In this document: one piece after another, positions 1-13,303 of the stretch | Layout: each line of letters begins with the position of its first letter | How positions within the stretch are numbered: the first letter of the stretch is position 1 | Assembly: GCA_024220525.1 (NCBI GenBank) | Contig: JAMYWO010000482.1 | Coordinates: 1-23,013 of the forward strand | Length of the DNA: 23,013 nt | Reading direction: 5' to 3' | Origin: Cochliopodium minus | Taxonomy: Eukaryota; Discosea; Himatismenida; Cochliopodiidae | Made by a program: the position numbers and the translations under genes | Notes under the pieces: model-generated | Databases searched by the model: none | What the model saw: only the letters and a program-made list of their open reading frames with translations | What the model was told of the DNA's origin: nothing

Positions 1-166
1 ATAAAAAATAAAAAATAAAAAATAAAAAATAAAAAATAAAAAATAAAAAATAAAAAATAAAAAATAAAAATAAAATAAATAAGATAAAATTAGAGAAAAT
101 AAAATAAATAATAAAAAAAATTTTAAAAAAAAATAAAAAAAATAAAAAATAAAATAAATAAAGTAC
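1..166 (-). repeat. A/T-rich intron of the RhoGEF gene with a 7-nt tandem repeat
   Basis: The stretch runs from the RhoGEF donor (GTACTT, reverse strand of 161-166) to the window edge. Positions 1 to about 66 are a near-perfect tandem array of AAAAAAT. The unit then shortens stepwise to 6, 5 and 4 nt. I see no coding signal in it. This is a simple-sequence tract inside an intron. Confidence 0.8.
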
Positions 167-2228
167 ATAACGAGGTATTCTCTGCATGGTGGTACAGAGT
201 AAAGAACGCAAGTCGTGATTGGAACCACTTTCTTCTTTTTTCTTTTTGCAAAATTCTATAAACTCAAAATTCTCCTCCAACTTCTCCAATACACAGTTTT
301 TTCCCAGCAAATGACCGAGTCCATTAACGAACCCTTTTTTAAAAAAAAATGTTGCAAAAATAAAAATAAAATCTTTAATTAAAGATGAAAAAAAAAAAAG
401 AGTGGAAATAGAATTATGAAAAATATCTCAAAAAACTTTAAATAAGAAATAAATAGGTAAATTAAATTCCAAAATAAAGAATAAATCAAACAAATAAATT
501 TATTTGTTTAATTACAAATTTACAAAAAAAAAAATATTAAAAACCAAAAAAAAAATATAATTAAAATTAAAGATAAAAAAAAATTGGGAATCATGAAAAA
601 TATCTAAATATTTTTGATTGTTAATAAAGGTTATTTTTCAAAATAAAAAAATAGATTAATATTTTAGTATATATTTTTAAATTAATAAAATAAATTTTTA
701 AAAATAAATAAAATAAGTGCGTTTATAAACAGTAAAAAAAAAAAAAAAAAATTTTTTTTACCTTGATACATGGAAAAGAGCGGAGAATACTTCAAAAAAA
801 CAGTGGCGACGTGTTCCCTCAAGTAACAAACGTCTTCGTTTAAGCGGGGAGAAGAGAGTTGGGTGTTATTATTGGGATTGATGTTCTTACTTGTTTTTAT
901 GGTCTCTCTCATTTTCATTCTAGCTTCTTCCCTCCCTTTCTTCAAAGCTTTTTTCAATTTCCTTTTCAAAATAAAAAAAAATAAAAAAATAAAAAATAAT
1001 TGTGAACATTCTTATAATTTGAAAAAAAATACAAAAATTATTAAAAAAACTTTGATCCAAAAAAATAAACAAAAGTAATTAACAAAAATTTTTTAAAAAA
1101 AAAGTAACAAAAAAAAAAAATTTTTTTACTCCAAAAAAGTAGTGTTCAACTGTTTAATAGAAGCTAAATTTCCGTAACAAAAAGAGTTGAACTGTGTTCT
1201 CGTGATCATCTTGCGTTTCTCGTTGAAAGAAATTTTCTCGGAGATTTCTTTGAGAGGATTCAAATAAAACTGGATCAAAATGTTGAGGTTTTCGACGTAT
1301 GTTTTTTCTGTGCTGAATATCTCGCTTATTAGATTGTTTACGTATTGATCATCACTTATTATTATGTTTGCTGTTTTTGTCACTTCTGTTTCTTTGTTGT
1401 TTGCATCTAGGTTTGCTGAGAAAAGTATTGATAAGTCTTCTTTGCTTTCCTACATTAAGATTTTTTTTTTTTGGTATTGATTAGTCTCTTTTATTAATTC
1501 TTCTTTTTTTTTTTTTATATTATTTAATTTTTTATTTTTTTGAGACCATTAAATTATCATTGTATATGATTTAATATTCATCTTTATGGATCATTTTTAA
1601 CAAATTTTCAATTTAAAGGTCATTAAGGTCATATCTTTTTCAATTTAATTATAAATTTTCATGGATGAAATTTAGGGTAATAAAAATCTATTCAATTTCT
1701 TTTCTAATTTATAAAATATATTTATATTTCCCTTTCCTATACAATTCATATACTTTTATATTTCAAATAGATTGTATATTATTATTTAATTATTTTTACA
1801 TTTAATTGAGATTCTTGACTGCTAGTAAGAGTATCTGTATTTTGTTGTGTTACTATCTCCTTTATCTTTAGAATCTCCCTCTCATCGAAGAGATTTTCGT
1901 TTAATTTGAATTCTTGTTCTTTCAACAACTTTGTTACTATATTCTGAAGCACATTGTTACTTTCCATTAACAATGGGATTGTTTCGGTTTCCAATATTGC
2001 AACCCTATGATTAAATTGATATATTCAGTTTATATTGGAAAATTAAAGTGAAAATAAAAGTAAAATTTAATCGAGATAATCACAATTGTGATTTTCTCAT
2101 CTTTCAGTGGGATATTTGATTATTTTTTTAATGTATTAGAACCTTTTAAGATATCTGTTCAGATTTTCTGTCAATTCATTTATCTCTGAATTGATTGAAC
2201 TATTATTATTTGGATTTTTAGATTTCAT
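167..2228 (-). CDS. RhoGEF (Dbl-homology domain protein), N-terminal part, cut by left window edge
   Basis: Guanine-nucleotide exchange factors with a DH domain load GTP onto Rho/Rac GTPases that control actin. Exons read on the minus strand: 2228-2143, 2004-1800, 1449-1130, 961-762, 333-167. All phases join, giving 326 residues before the next intron runs off the window. Residues about 133-326 carry DH hallmarks: the CR1-like stretch ISEIFSTEKTYVENL, then ATVFLKYSPLFSMYQ, and finally the CR3 core LLCTTMQRIPRY exactly at the last visible junction. Residues 1-130 are Asn/Ser/Glu-rich with no domain I recognise. The start at 2228 is the only ATG in an open stretch whose upstream reading has no start. 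A further 5' exon spliced near 2263 is possible. The first donor (GTTCTA) is weak. A PH domain would be expected beyond the left edge but cannot be seen. The family call is firm; the 5' end is not. Confidence 0.85.
488..509. repeat. 22-bp perfect palindrome inside a RhoGEF intron
   Basis: The 22 bases read the same on both strands (half-site AAACAAATAAA) and lie inside the 428-nt intron 334-761. There is no loop. The same intron holds a diverged direct repeat: 378-428 and 566-605 both run from ATTAAAGAT through an A run to ATGAAAAATATCT. Function is unknown. In DNA this AT-rich, chance plus slippage is a fair explanation. Confidence 0.7.
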
Positions 2229-2448
2229 ATCTATCTGGTTATCTGTTATAAGAGATAATGTTTCTCTCAATATTTTATTTGAATATAAATTTATATGAGA
2301 ATTAAATTTTCAAAAATTCAAATTGAGAAAAGTTATAACAAATCATTTTTAGGAACATAGAGAATTTTGACTGATTCAAAGTTCATCAATAAGTTCTTTA
2401 CTCTTTATGAAATAAAAAAAATTGAACTGTATTCAGCAAAAATATTTA
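2229..2448. promoter_or_regulatory. Divergent intergenic region between RhoGEF and the 290-aa gene
   Basis: About 220 bp separate two divergent start codons, so both promoters must lie here. It is AT-rich without a motif I can name. The part nearest 2229-2290 is still open in the RhoGEF frame and may be 5' UTR or a further coding exon edge. Confidence 0.45.
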
Positions 2449-3592
2449 ATGAAGAACAATGATATCGATGAAAAACAATTAAAAGAGAACAAATTGTATC
2501 AGAAATCAAAATCATCCGAGGTGATCGGAACATTCAATGACTTATCCTTCCAGATCTCCTTCATCAAAGAAGAGGATTCAAAATTACAGTGCAAACTGTT
2601 CTCAATGCTTGGATTTCCTTGTATTCCATCAGTAGGGATCTATGGGGAGACTTTCATGCCGGGGACAGGTCCAAAATATTTATATTTTATTGATCTATCA
2701 ATTGATTATAATCAATTGTATAAAAGGTTAAAAAAAATTGAGGTGAATCATTTTATATTGATTTAATCACTCATTCACCTTTATTATAAACTAAAATAAT
2801 TAAATTATTATTATGAATCTTTAAAATCAGGGAATTTCATTATGCAATTGAAGACTTCACTCGAAAAAATTGAAAATACTAATGACCTTTTTCCTAAAAA
2901 TTTGATGGAGGCTCTCAAGGAAAGTTCAAAGGGGATTGAATCCATCGAAATTTATGCTCAGATCCACCCTTATCTTGAAGAGATGCCTTGTCAACATTTT
3001 ACTTGTGACTCCATGAATGAAATAACTGTAACATATCACACATGGGTTTTTCCTGGTAAAAATGTTTTTAAAAATAAAAAAAAATAAAAATAAAAAAAAA
3101 TTTTTGATTGAAAGATGTTGAGTTCACTGAAAAATTGGATGTTAAAAAAATTATCAAGATGGGTTTGTTTGATGCCAGGGGTGTCACTGAGACCCATATC
3201 AACCAAAAATGTTTGGATGAATCTGGTGTTCCTTTTGAAAAGCTCCAGAATAGAGCTGTAGTTTTGGTAAAAAAAATTGTCAAAATGGAAAATTTTTTTA
3301 AAAATTAATTGTTTAGCACTCAATGGCTTTTTCTCCTCACAACAATCAAATTAGAAGAACAGAAGATTTTTTACAAAGTTTTTTCTGTTTGGCTATTGAT
3401 GGCAATAAAGCCGTGATATCTTTTCATGTTTTGCCAGGAAACCAACTGTGTGAAGAGATTTATTTATCACCTTCCATTTATAACTCTACAAACTTGGGAC
3501 AATTAATCACAAATTTGAATAATTATAATTCTGAAATGGAGCATTTTGGTTTTGTTGCTCAAACCCTATTCAAAATGATCTCTTTGATTTGA
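2449..3592 (+). CDS. Unrecognised 290-aa protein
   Basis: Four exons: 2449-2668, 2831-3055, 3115-3266, 3317-3592, with consistent phases and a TGA stop. The ATG at 2449 is the first in frame. I do not recognise a family. The protein is soluble-looking, with no signal peptide or clear membrane segment. An N-terminal Lys/Asn-rich stretch is followed by globular sequence containing IPSVGIYGETFMPGTG, HTWVFPDVEFTEKLDVKK, NRAVVLHSMAFSPHN and FFCLAIDGNKAVISFHVLPG. The first donor (GTCCAA, 2669) is weak. It was chosen because it is the only GT in the right phase; the reading before it stays open to 2765, so retention of that intron is possible. The last intron is only 50 nt. It is tail to tail with the DDX3 gene, 127 bp away. 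Real gene: likely. Function: unknown. Confidence 0.75.
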
Positions 3593-3719
3593 TATTAAAT
3601 AATTAAACAAATTAAATTAAATAAATGTTAAAAGGGTTTTTGGGTAAAGGTTTAATGATAAATTTGAGTCAAAAAAATTAGTGTAGGAATTTAAAAACTC
3701 ATTGGGAGAAGAAGAGGAT

Positions 3720-6488
<2,769 letters not shown>

Positions 6489-8087
6489 ATGGAAGAAACA
6501 ATTACAAGTTATATAGAATCTTTAAATAAATGGGAAATTGAAATCAAACAGAAAGATAGATTATGTTCCCAAAAATCTAAATTGGAAAAAGTAAAAAAGA
6601 ATAATCAAATAAATTTTTTTTTCTCACTCCAATAAAGATTTTGCCTCCCATCAGAAATACAACCAAAGAATTTGAAAAGTCAACAATCAATTTGGAATCA
6701 AATAAAACACAAATTAAGGAGATACCACAACTTAATAAGTTTCAAGAACTCAAAAATGTAATTTATTTAATATATAAGCATATGATTCTGTTATATAAAT
6801 GATTCATAAAGAATGTAGAAAATAATCCATCAACAGATTTGGCATTGAAATTAAAAGCAAAAGGAAATAAATTGTATAGCGAAGGAAAATATTTAGAAGC
6901 AATAGATTTTTATACAAAAGCAATCAACATAGATTCTTCGAATTCTACATTTTGGGGAAACAGAGCATTATGTTATTTCCTCTTGCAAGATTCTAACAAA
7001 TGTGAGAGAGATTGCAACATGGCCATCTCTCTTGATCCAACTAATGTAAAGTTGTATTTAAGAAGAGGACATGCAAGGAAATGTTTACAAAAAAATGAAC
7101 AAGCTCTTGAAGGTAAAAAGATGAAAAAAAAAAACAAGATTTCTGAATTTAATTAAATTTTAAATTTTTAATTTCAATTTTTTAGATTTCAACCACGTTT
7201 TAAAAACTGAAGCAAAAAACAAAGATGCACTTCAACAAGTGGAGATCATCCGCAATCTCCTAAAACCACAACCCAAAATCGTGCCAATAGAAAGTAAAAA
7301 TATTGGAACTGTCAACAACACCAACAATAACAATTCAAAGAACATTAAAACTAATACTAATAATAATAATCTCAATGATAATATCACATCTTTAAATAGT
7401 AATATTAGTAATAATAATATTAGTAATAATAAGGTTATTAATAAAAATATACCAAAGAGCGAACCCATTTCTATTCCTCAAAAACAAATTCTCAACACTA
7501 CTGTCCCAATCGAAAAATCTACCATTCAGAATATTAATCCTGAGACTAAGACTGAAAAAAATATCAGTAACGAGAAATGTTCATTTGAAAATATAATTGT
7601 TGACAAAAACAATAATAGCAGCATTAATAATGAAAAAACAAATACTCAAGATAAAAATTTAAATACAAATAAGAACACAATTAACGAAAATAATTTGAAA
7701 ATTCATTTTTCTTTGAATCTTGTTGCTCCAAACTCTTTTTTTGACTTTTCTCAAACATTCTCCAGCATTAAAAAGGACGAAAAGACCCTCTACGATTATT
7801 TTTGTTTGATAGATCCCAAGAATATCGTTTCTTTGTTTAAGAGCTCTTTCACTGAAGAACATTTGGTCAGTTTCGTTCGTGTTTTTCACAATTTTTTTGT
7901 TCCCCAAAAACAGTTTGAGTCTGTTTTTCTATTTTTGACTCATTTTTTAAAGATTGATCGCTTTGATATGACCTTCATGTTTTTGGATGAAAAAGACAAG
8001 AAATCTTTGTTCTCCCTTTTCGATCTTCTCCAAAATGTTGATTCTAATCTTTTGTTCACTCTAAAAAAGAAATACACAACTCTTTAA
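6489..8087 (+). CDS. RPAP3-like TPR protein (R2TP/HSP90 co-chaperone type)
   Basis: RPAP3 links HSP90/HSP70 to the RUVBL1/2-PIH1D1 complex that assembles RNA polymerase II, snoRNPs and PIKK kinases. Exons 6489-6590, 6638-6757, 6812-7112 and 7186-8087 give 474 residues, with phases in agreement and a TAA stop. Residues 1-74 are Lys/Glu-rich and helical. Residues about 82-190 form one three-repeat TPR domain (KAKGNKLYSEGKYLEAIDFY, WGNRALCYFLLQD, LYLRRGHARKCLQKNEQALED). An Asn/Ser/Thr-rich linker follows. Residues about 355-454 match the RPAP3 C-terminal domain that binds RUVBL proteins: VAPNSFFDFSQTF, then YDYFCLIDPKNIVSLF, ending FLKIDRFDMTFMFLDEKDKK. Animal RPAP3 has two TPR domains; here only one is seen. 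SPAG1 shares the same C-terminal domain and is the main alternative. Confidence 0.87.
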
Positions 8088-8098
8088 ATTTTTTTATT

Positions 8099-8104
8099 AA
8101 TAAA
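8099..8104 (+). promoter_or_regulatory. Candidate polyadenylation signal of the RPAP3 gene
   Basis: AATAAA 11 nt after the RPAP3 stop codon, in the 98-bp gap before the next start codon. In sequence this AT-rich the hexamer is common by chance, so the call rests on position only. Confidence 0.3.
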
Positions 8105-8185
8105 AATAAAATTCATTTTTTGAATATCTTTTCCATAAATAACCTTTATAGTTCCAAAAAAAATAAAAAAAAATTGTTTTGAGAA

Positions 8186-10718
8186 ATGAACATAGATTGG
8201 ATTAAATTATCAAAAATTGTATGGATATTTATTGCTAGAAATCTAGATGGCCATAGGTTTTCTTCTTTTTAAAAACTAAATCTCACTTTAAATTTTCAAA
8301 TCATTCAATCCAATTTATAGTATTATATCATTGGGATCAACCTGCAAAAAATTACAGTAAATATTGAAAGAAAAAAAAATTAAGATAAAGATTAAAATTC
8401 CAATTTTTTCATCCGATTAGCCAATATACCGATCACAATGCAATATGGAAACCATTATGCCTTGGAGGAGATGTAAAAGAAGCATTTGAAAAAGATTCAG
8501 TTTCATGGAAACAAGTATGGTTGGAATCCTATGCGTAAGAAAAGTTTTTCCAATTTCTCTTTCGAATATTTGTCAAAATTCCAAAGAAATTATAATTTTA
8601 ATTATAATTTTATATTCAAAAATCAATTTTAATAAACTTGTAGATTATCTAAATATGGAGAAGTCAACGAAATAACTACTGATATTTTTAAATTTGACTC
8701 AAAAGTTCTTGACCTCCAGTTTTCTATGCCACTGATCGCACTCTCTACCCAAGATGGAGCTATACATTTTTACTTGGTCTCTTCTCAGAAAGAATACAAT
8801 ACATTCAAATCACTTGGAAAAATATACCCCTTTGAATCGGAATGCAGGTTTGTATCCAAAAAAAATTTTTAAAAAAAATTAAAATGAAATAAAAATAAAT
8901 TAAAAATAAATTAAAAAATCAAAAAATTTAAGAATTTCGAAATTAAAAATAATTCAAAAAAAAAAATTTATAGGTTGGTTTTTGGTTTTTCAGAAAAACT
9001 GCTGGTTGTGGGTAGCAATGACAAGAAAGACATGGTTGCTTTCAAGCTAGATTATAACCGTAGGGAAGAAACTATCAGTGTCGAAAGGACAGGTCTCATT
9101 TTCACTGAAATTACCAAAAAACTTGTCAATACAGTCAACTTTTTTGAACATTCACAAGGCAAGAATTTATTTATTCAATAAGATTGAATATTTTTCATTT
9201 TTTTTTTTTATTTTTTTATTTTTTTATTTTTTTATTTTTTCATTTTTTCATTTTTTATTTTTTATTTATTATTCTATAATTTTTTTCATTTTTTTTTTAT
9301 TTTAGCCATTAAGATTTTCTACCCGGAAATTGTGGTGGGGCTTACTTCTACTGATGGCGGTGTGTTTGTGCTACGAGCAGACGAAGAACTCAAAAACGTG
9401 AAACTCACTCATTCCATAACAAGGTAAAAAACAAAAACGAAAATATTCAACATCAAAAATTTTTTATTATTTTAAAATTTTATTATATTTTTATTATTTT
9501 ATTAAATTTTTATTATTAATCTATTAAATTTAGAAATTTTTATTTATTAAAATTTTTTATTCATTGTTTTGTTGAAATTTTATTCATTAAAAATTTTTTA
9601 TATATTAATCCGATTTTATTTGTTGAAATTTAATATATTTTTGGTAATTTTTAAATATTTCTCTTCGACAGTTATTCTACTTTGAAGAGCGTTATCATCG
9701 AAGAAAATAGAATTGTTTCAGTGAGACGCGATGCAAAAACTGGAAAACTTTTTGTGGGTATTTATGTGAGAAAATTCCACGATGACGATAACGATGTTAA
9801 CATGGATCAACTCGAAGCTTTTAAGGTCGGAGAGGAGTCGTTATTCGAAATTTCAGGTAAAAAAAATTAAAATGAAATGAAAAAAAATTATATTAATTAT
9901 TTAAATAAAATCAATAAAATTAATAAAATCAATAAAATTAATAAAATTAAATTTAATAAAATATTAAAATTAATAATTTTTTAAATCATATTTAGTAAAA
10001 TTGTTTCTTCAATAACACTAAATAATATTAAATCACCAATTTTTATTTTTTGAAAATAAAAGGACACACTTCTGATATCAGGGAAATATCTGCCCACGGG
10101 AAATCTATCATGTTGAGAGATCCCCCTCAGCTAGTCAAATTAAACTTTGAAAAAATGTCAGCAGATTCAGAAAGAAAGGCCAATTTTACAATCTCCTTGG
10201 CCCTCAAACAAGGTGCGAAACGAAAAAAAAAAAAAAAAAATTTATTTTTATTTTTTATTTTTCAATTTTTTTTTAATTTTTTAAACAAAAAAGATCTCAA
10301 AAGATATTTGTTGCTTCAAACTGACTCTCTACAACTTATTGAAAAAGATACCGCCAAAACTTTGAGTGTCTTAAAAATAAATGGAAAAAAATTTACTCAC
10401 ATGGCAGCAGCCCCGGGTGTCCTTTACTTGATTTCAACTAACAGTCACGTTCTCGGAGAAAACCCTTCCTTGTGCGCTATGATCTTCAACAAAAAAAAAG
10501 TGAAATCGGACATCTCCAACTTTTATCTAAATTTGGACAAAAATTCTAAATATAATCCCTCTTCTTTTAATTCTAAAACAGAATCTGATAACAATATCAA
10601 TCTCGGGACTATTGACTCTAATAACAACAACACTAATCAGACTGTTCATAGTTCTTTTCCTAGCGAACAATCCCTTACTTCTAGAAAGAGAGAAAAAGAA
10701 AAATGCTTTATTTTTTGA
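8186..10718 (+). CDS. F-box protein with propeller-like repeats and a C-terminal CaaX-type end
   Basis: F-box proteins are substrate adaptors of SCF ubiquitin ligases. Nine exons: 8186-8256, 8321-8356, 8421-8534, 8644-8847, 8974-9158, 9306-9423, 9672-9856, 10063-10212, 10294-10718. All phases join and give 495 residues, stop TGA. Residues about 3-50 are an F-box: WIKLSKIVWIFIARNLDGHS, then IISLGSTCKKLHQYTDHNAI and WKPLC. The middle has recurring beta-strand units resembling degenerate WD40/RCC1 blades (KVLDLQFSMPLIALSTQDGA, RLVFGFSEKLLVVGSNDKKD, IVVGLTSTDGGVFVLR). I cannot name the repeat type firmly. After an Asn/Ser linker the protein ends KREKEKCFIF: a basic patch plus Cys-Phe-Ile-Phe (C492), fitting prenylation (geranylgeranyl or farnesyl). 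That suggests a membrane-attached SCF receptor. Intron 5 (9159-9305) begins with GC instead of GT. Confidence 0.8.
9159..9305 (+). other. GC-AG intron in the F-box gene
   Basis: The exon ends ACAAG and the intron starts GCAAGA; it ends TTTTAG before CCATTAAG. With these boundaries the frame joins as Gln-Ala-Ile-Lys. Reading on past the donor hits a stop at 9179. No GT in the right phase nearby gives an equal join. AG|GCAAG is the classic extended context of GC donors. The intron body is a run of T blocks separated by single A or C. Confidence 0.75.
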
Positions 10719-10905
10719 TTTATTGTTAAAAATAAATTTTTTTTTTTAATATGTCAATTTTTTTAATTCAATTTTGTTTTTTTTTGTTTTTTTTTTTCCA
10801 AATTTTTTATTTTTTTTTTTTTATTTCAAAATCTTGGAAGCAAAGTAAAAAAATAAAAATAAAAATAAAATTGCAAAAATCATTATTTTAAACTCACTTT
10901 AAATA

Positions 10906-13168
10906 ATGAATTTGAGAAGAAAACATGAATTGGATCCTGAAACTCAAACGCCCAAAAAAGATGTAGATGAAGAAAGTTTGGGGCATAAAGAAAAATCATC
11001 CATCAAATTGTTTGGTGTATGGGAACTAAACAATTATACTGTATATCAGCAATTTGCAATTTGTGTGTTTGGTGTATTTTTCTTATATCTATCCCATGGA
11101 TATTTTCAGGTGATCCAAATTTTTATTTTTGATTTATATTTAACAAGCTTCATTCATTCGTTAAATCAAATCTTGGGAGATCCAAAAATTCACACATTCC
11201 TTTATTATATTGTTTTCCATAATTTAACATTTCTTATATTATTCCTGATTATGCAAATATAATACTCATATCATTAAGATCAATTAATGATTCCACAAAA
11301 ATACACTTTTATCTATTACATTAATCATAAATTATGCTATATATCACCTTCTATATTTTTTTTGATGGATCATAATGATATTTTTTATAAAAATTGCGAA
11401 AATCTTGAAATTTATCTTTAAAATGCATTCAAATGATTTTACAAAAAATCTTTTTTGTGGGTGCTCATTATGCCCGAGAATGAATATCTTAATAAGAAAG
11501 AAAATTATTTTATTTTTTGTTTTAATTTCGATGAGGTTTTTACTGTTTGATAAAGTTAATAAAAAAAATTTCGTATAATTTCATTTTGAAATAAATTTCA
11601 AATTTTGAATTTTTCATTGATAAATAGGAATCGATCTATTCAACACCTGGATTCAAATTTGGATTTTATGCATCCCTCTTCGATTTTTTCATCTTCATCA
11701 TCCTCTCATTGATACAACTGGGCATCACAACCAAAGAGATCCCCAACGAAGTACCCAAAAAAGAATTTCTCATCATCTCCATAGCTTTGATGGTAAGTTT
11801 GGGATTTGGAAACAGTGCATTAGCATATCTCAATTATCCAACAAAAGTATTATTCAAATCTGCCAAATTGATTCCCACCATGATTCTAGGTAAAAAAAAA
11901 ATTTGAAAAAAAAAAAAATTTGAAAAAAAAAACTGTTTAGAATTTCTTTTTAAAAATTTATTGAAAGATTTTATTTTTTTTAATTTTTTTTTAATGCAAT
12001 GGACCAAAATCTTTTGTTTTTTATGACACATAAAAAAATTGCTACTTTGAATTTAAATTTATTATTTTTTTTAATTAAAAAATAATATTTAAATTTTGAT
12101 TTAAAGTTTATTTTATTTGACTAAAAAAAAATTTAAAAATTTTTTTAAAGGAGTTTGGATCACAAAAAGAATTTACAGTGCCATGGAGTATGCAGGGGCT
12201 CTTTTGTTATGTGCGGGTTTAACAGCATTCACAATAGGAGGTGCTTCCATTTCCCCTTCTTTCCAAATGACAGGAATTCTCTTAGTTTCCGTATCTGTCG
12301 TCTCTGAGGCCATTTTATCCAATGTTCAAGAGAAAATCTTTGCAAACTATCACTGCAAGTTGTTGGAGATGGTAGGACAAAAATAAATATTAATTATTTT
12401 TAATTTTATTGAATTATTCTTTAATTTTTCTTTGTTTTGTTTCCGATTTTCACAAATTTAGATCATTTTTTTTTACTTTTTTATTTGAATTATTTTTTAT
12501 TTAATTGAAAATTTCTCTTTGTTTTGCTTCATGTAAAAATACCGTTTTAGCACGTTTTTATTGATTTTCATAAATTTTTTTTTAAAAAAAAGGTGTTATT
12601 GAATTTTATAGATTTCATTTTTTTTTTTAATCAATCTTTTTTTAAAAAAAAGGTGTTATTTTCAAATCTGATTTCATTTTCATTGATGTTCGTAGTGGTT
12701 TTGATAAAAGGAGAATTATTAGAAGCAACCTATTTCTGTTTGGAACGCCCCAAAGTGATGTTCGCACTCTTCGGAGAAGCATTTGTGGGATATTTGGGTG
12801 TCCACTTTTATTTGGCTCTCATCAAACGATTTGGCGCTGTTGTCACCATCATCGTTGCTTCTTTGAGAAAAGTTTTCACCATCATCTTGTCTTTTTTCAT
12901 TTTCCCTAAGCCTTTCACTTGGATGTATCTTGTTGGTGGTCTCATGGTTTTTGGTAAAAAATAAAAAAAAAATTTATTTGAAACTTTTTTAAATTCTATT
13001 TAATATTTTTAATATATTTATTTATTTTTTATTTTATATTTTATTTTTTTAGGATCAATGTTTTTGAATGTCTATGTAAAAAATCAATATGAAATCAAAA
13101 GTTATTTGCAAAAGAGGGAGTATCACGCAAAGAGAGGCTATTTTCAAAAGGTCGCTCAATTTGTATGA
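10906..13168 (+). CDS. PAPS (3'-phosphoadenosine 5'-phosphosulphate) transporter, SLC35B3-like
   Basis: Imports the activated sulphate donor into the Golgi for sulphotransferases. Exons 10906-11109, 11628-11889, 12151-12371, 12653-12953 and 13053-13168 give 367 residues, the usual family length, stop TGA. The first 45 residues are hydrophilic (cytosolic tail), followed by about ten hydrophobic segments starting at residue 46. Family signatures: NYPTKVLFKSAKLIPTM (137-153), the Gly-rich turn into GVWITKRIYS, SPSFQMTGILLVS, SNVQEKIF, ALIKRFGAVVTIIVASLRK, LSFFIFPKPFTW, and FLNVYVKNQ near the C terminus. These match the B2/B3 branch of nucleotide-sugar-type transporters. A short Lys/Arg-rich tail could serve Golgi retrieval (inference). 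The splice acceptor of exon 4 is duplicated 60 bp upstream. B3 is preferred over B2 mainly because of length. Confidence 0.87.
11110..11627 (+). other. 518-nt intron 1 of the PAPS transporter gene
   Basis: The longest complete intron in the window, with donor GTGATC and acceptor AAATAG. It contains a small open frame at 11375-11578 starting at an ATG. Its product is Lys/Phe/Ile-rich with no domain I recognise, which AT-rich DNA yields easily. I see no RNA gene or mobile element in it. Confidence 0.6.
12577..12682 (+). repeat. Tandem duplication of a 3' splice site and exon start in the PAPS transporter gene
   Basis: A 24-nt block (a T run, eight A, then GGTGTTATT) is identical at 12577-12600 and 12637-12660, exactly 60 bp apart. 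Each copy is followed after 9-10 diverged bases by GATTTCATTTT. Each copy therefore contains an AG acceptor and the first codons of exon 4. The downstream copy encodes VLFSNLISFS, which fits the family; the upstream copy (acceptor before 12593) would add 20 residues in frame with no stop. Confidence 0.85.
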
Positions 13169-13303
13169 AAAAAAAGAGAATAGAATGGATTTGAAGAAAT
13201 GAATCTTCATCTTTCTTTCAACATAATATTTTTAAATTATTAAATTATTTAATTGTTATTTTTAATTAATTAAAAAAATATAAAATGTTTTTTTTTTTTT
13301 TGA

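Noticed and set aside
863-1078. 71-codon plus-strand frame opposite a RhoGEF exon
   Set aside because: The minus-strand exon joins the DH domain on both sides; the plus frame ends in a Lys/Asn run from poly(A) DNA.
11375-11578. 67-codon open frame within intron 1 of the PAPS transporter gene
   Set aside because: Lys/Phe/Ile-rich product with no motif, inside a well-supported intron. Composition alone can produce it.
13169-13303. Possible extra gene in the gap between the PAPS transporter and MORN genes
   Set aside because: Only 135 bp of AT-rich sequence between two stop codons; it fits two converging 3' ends.
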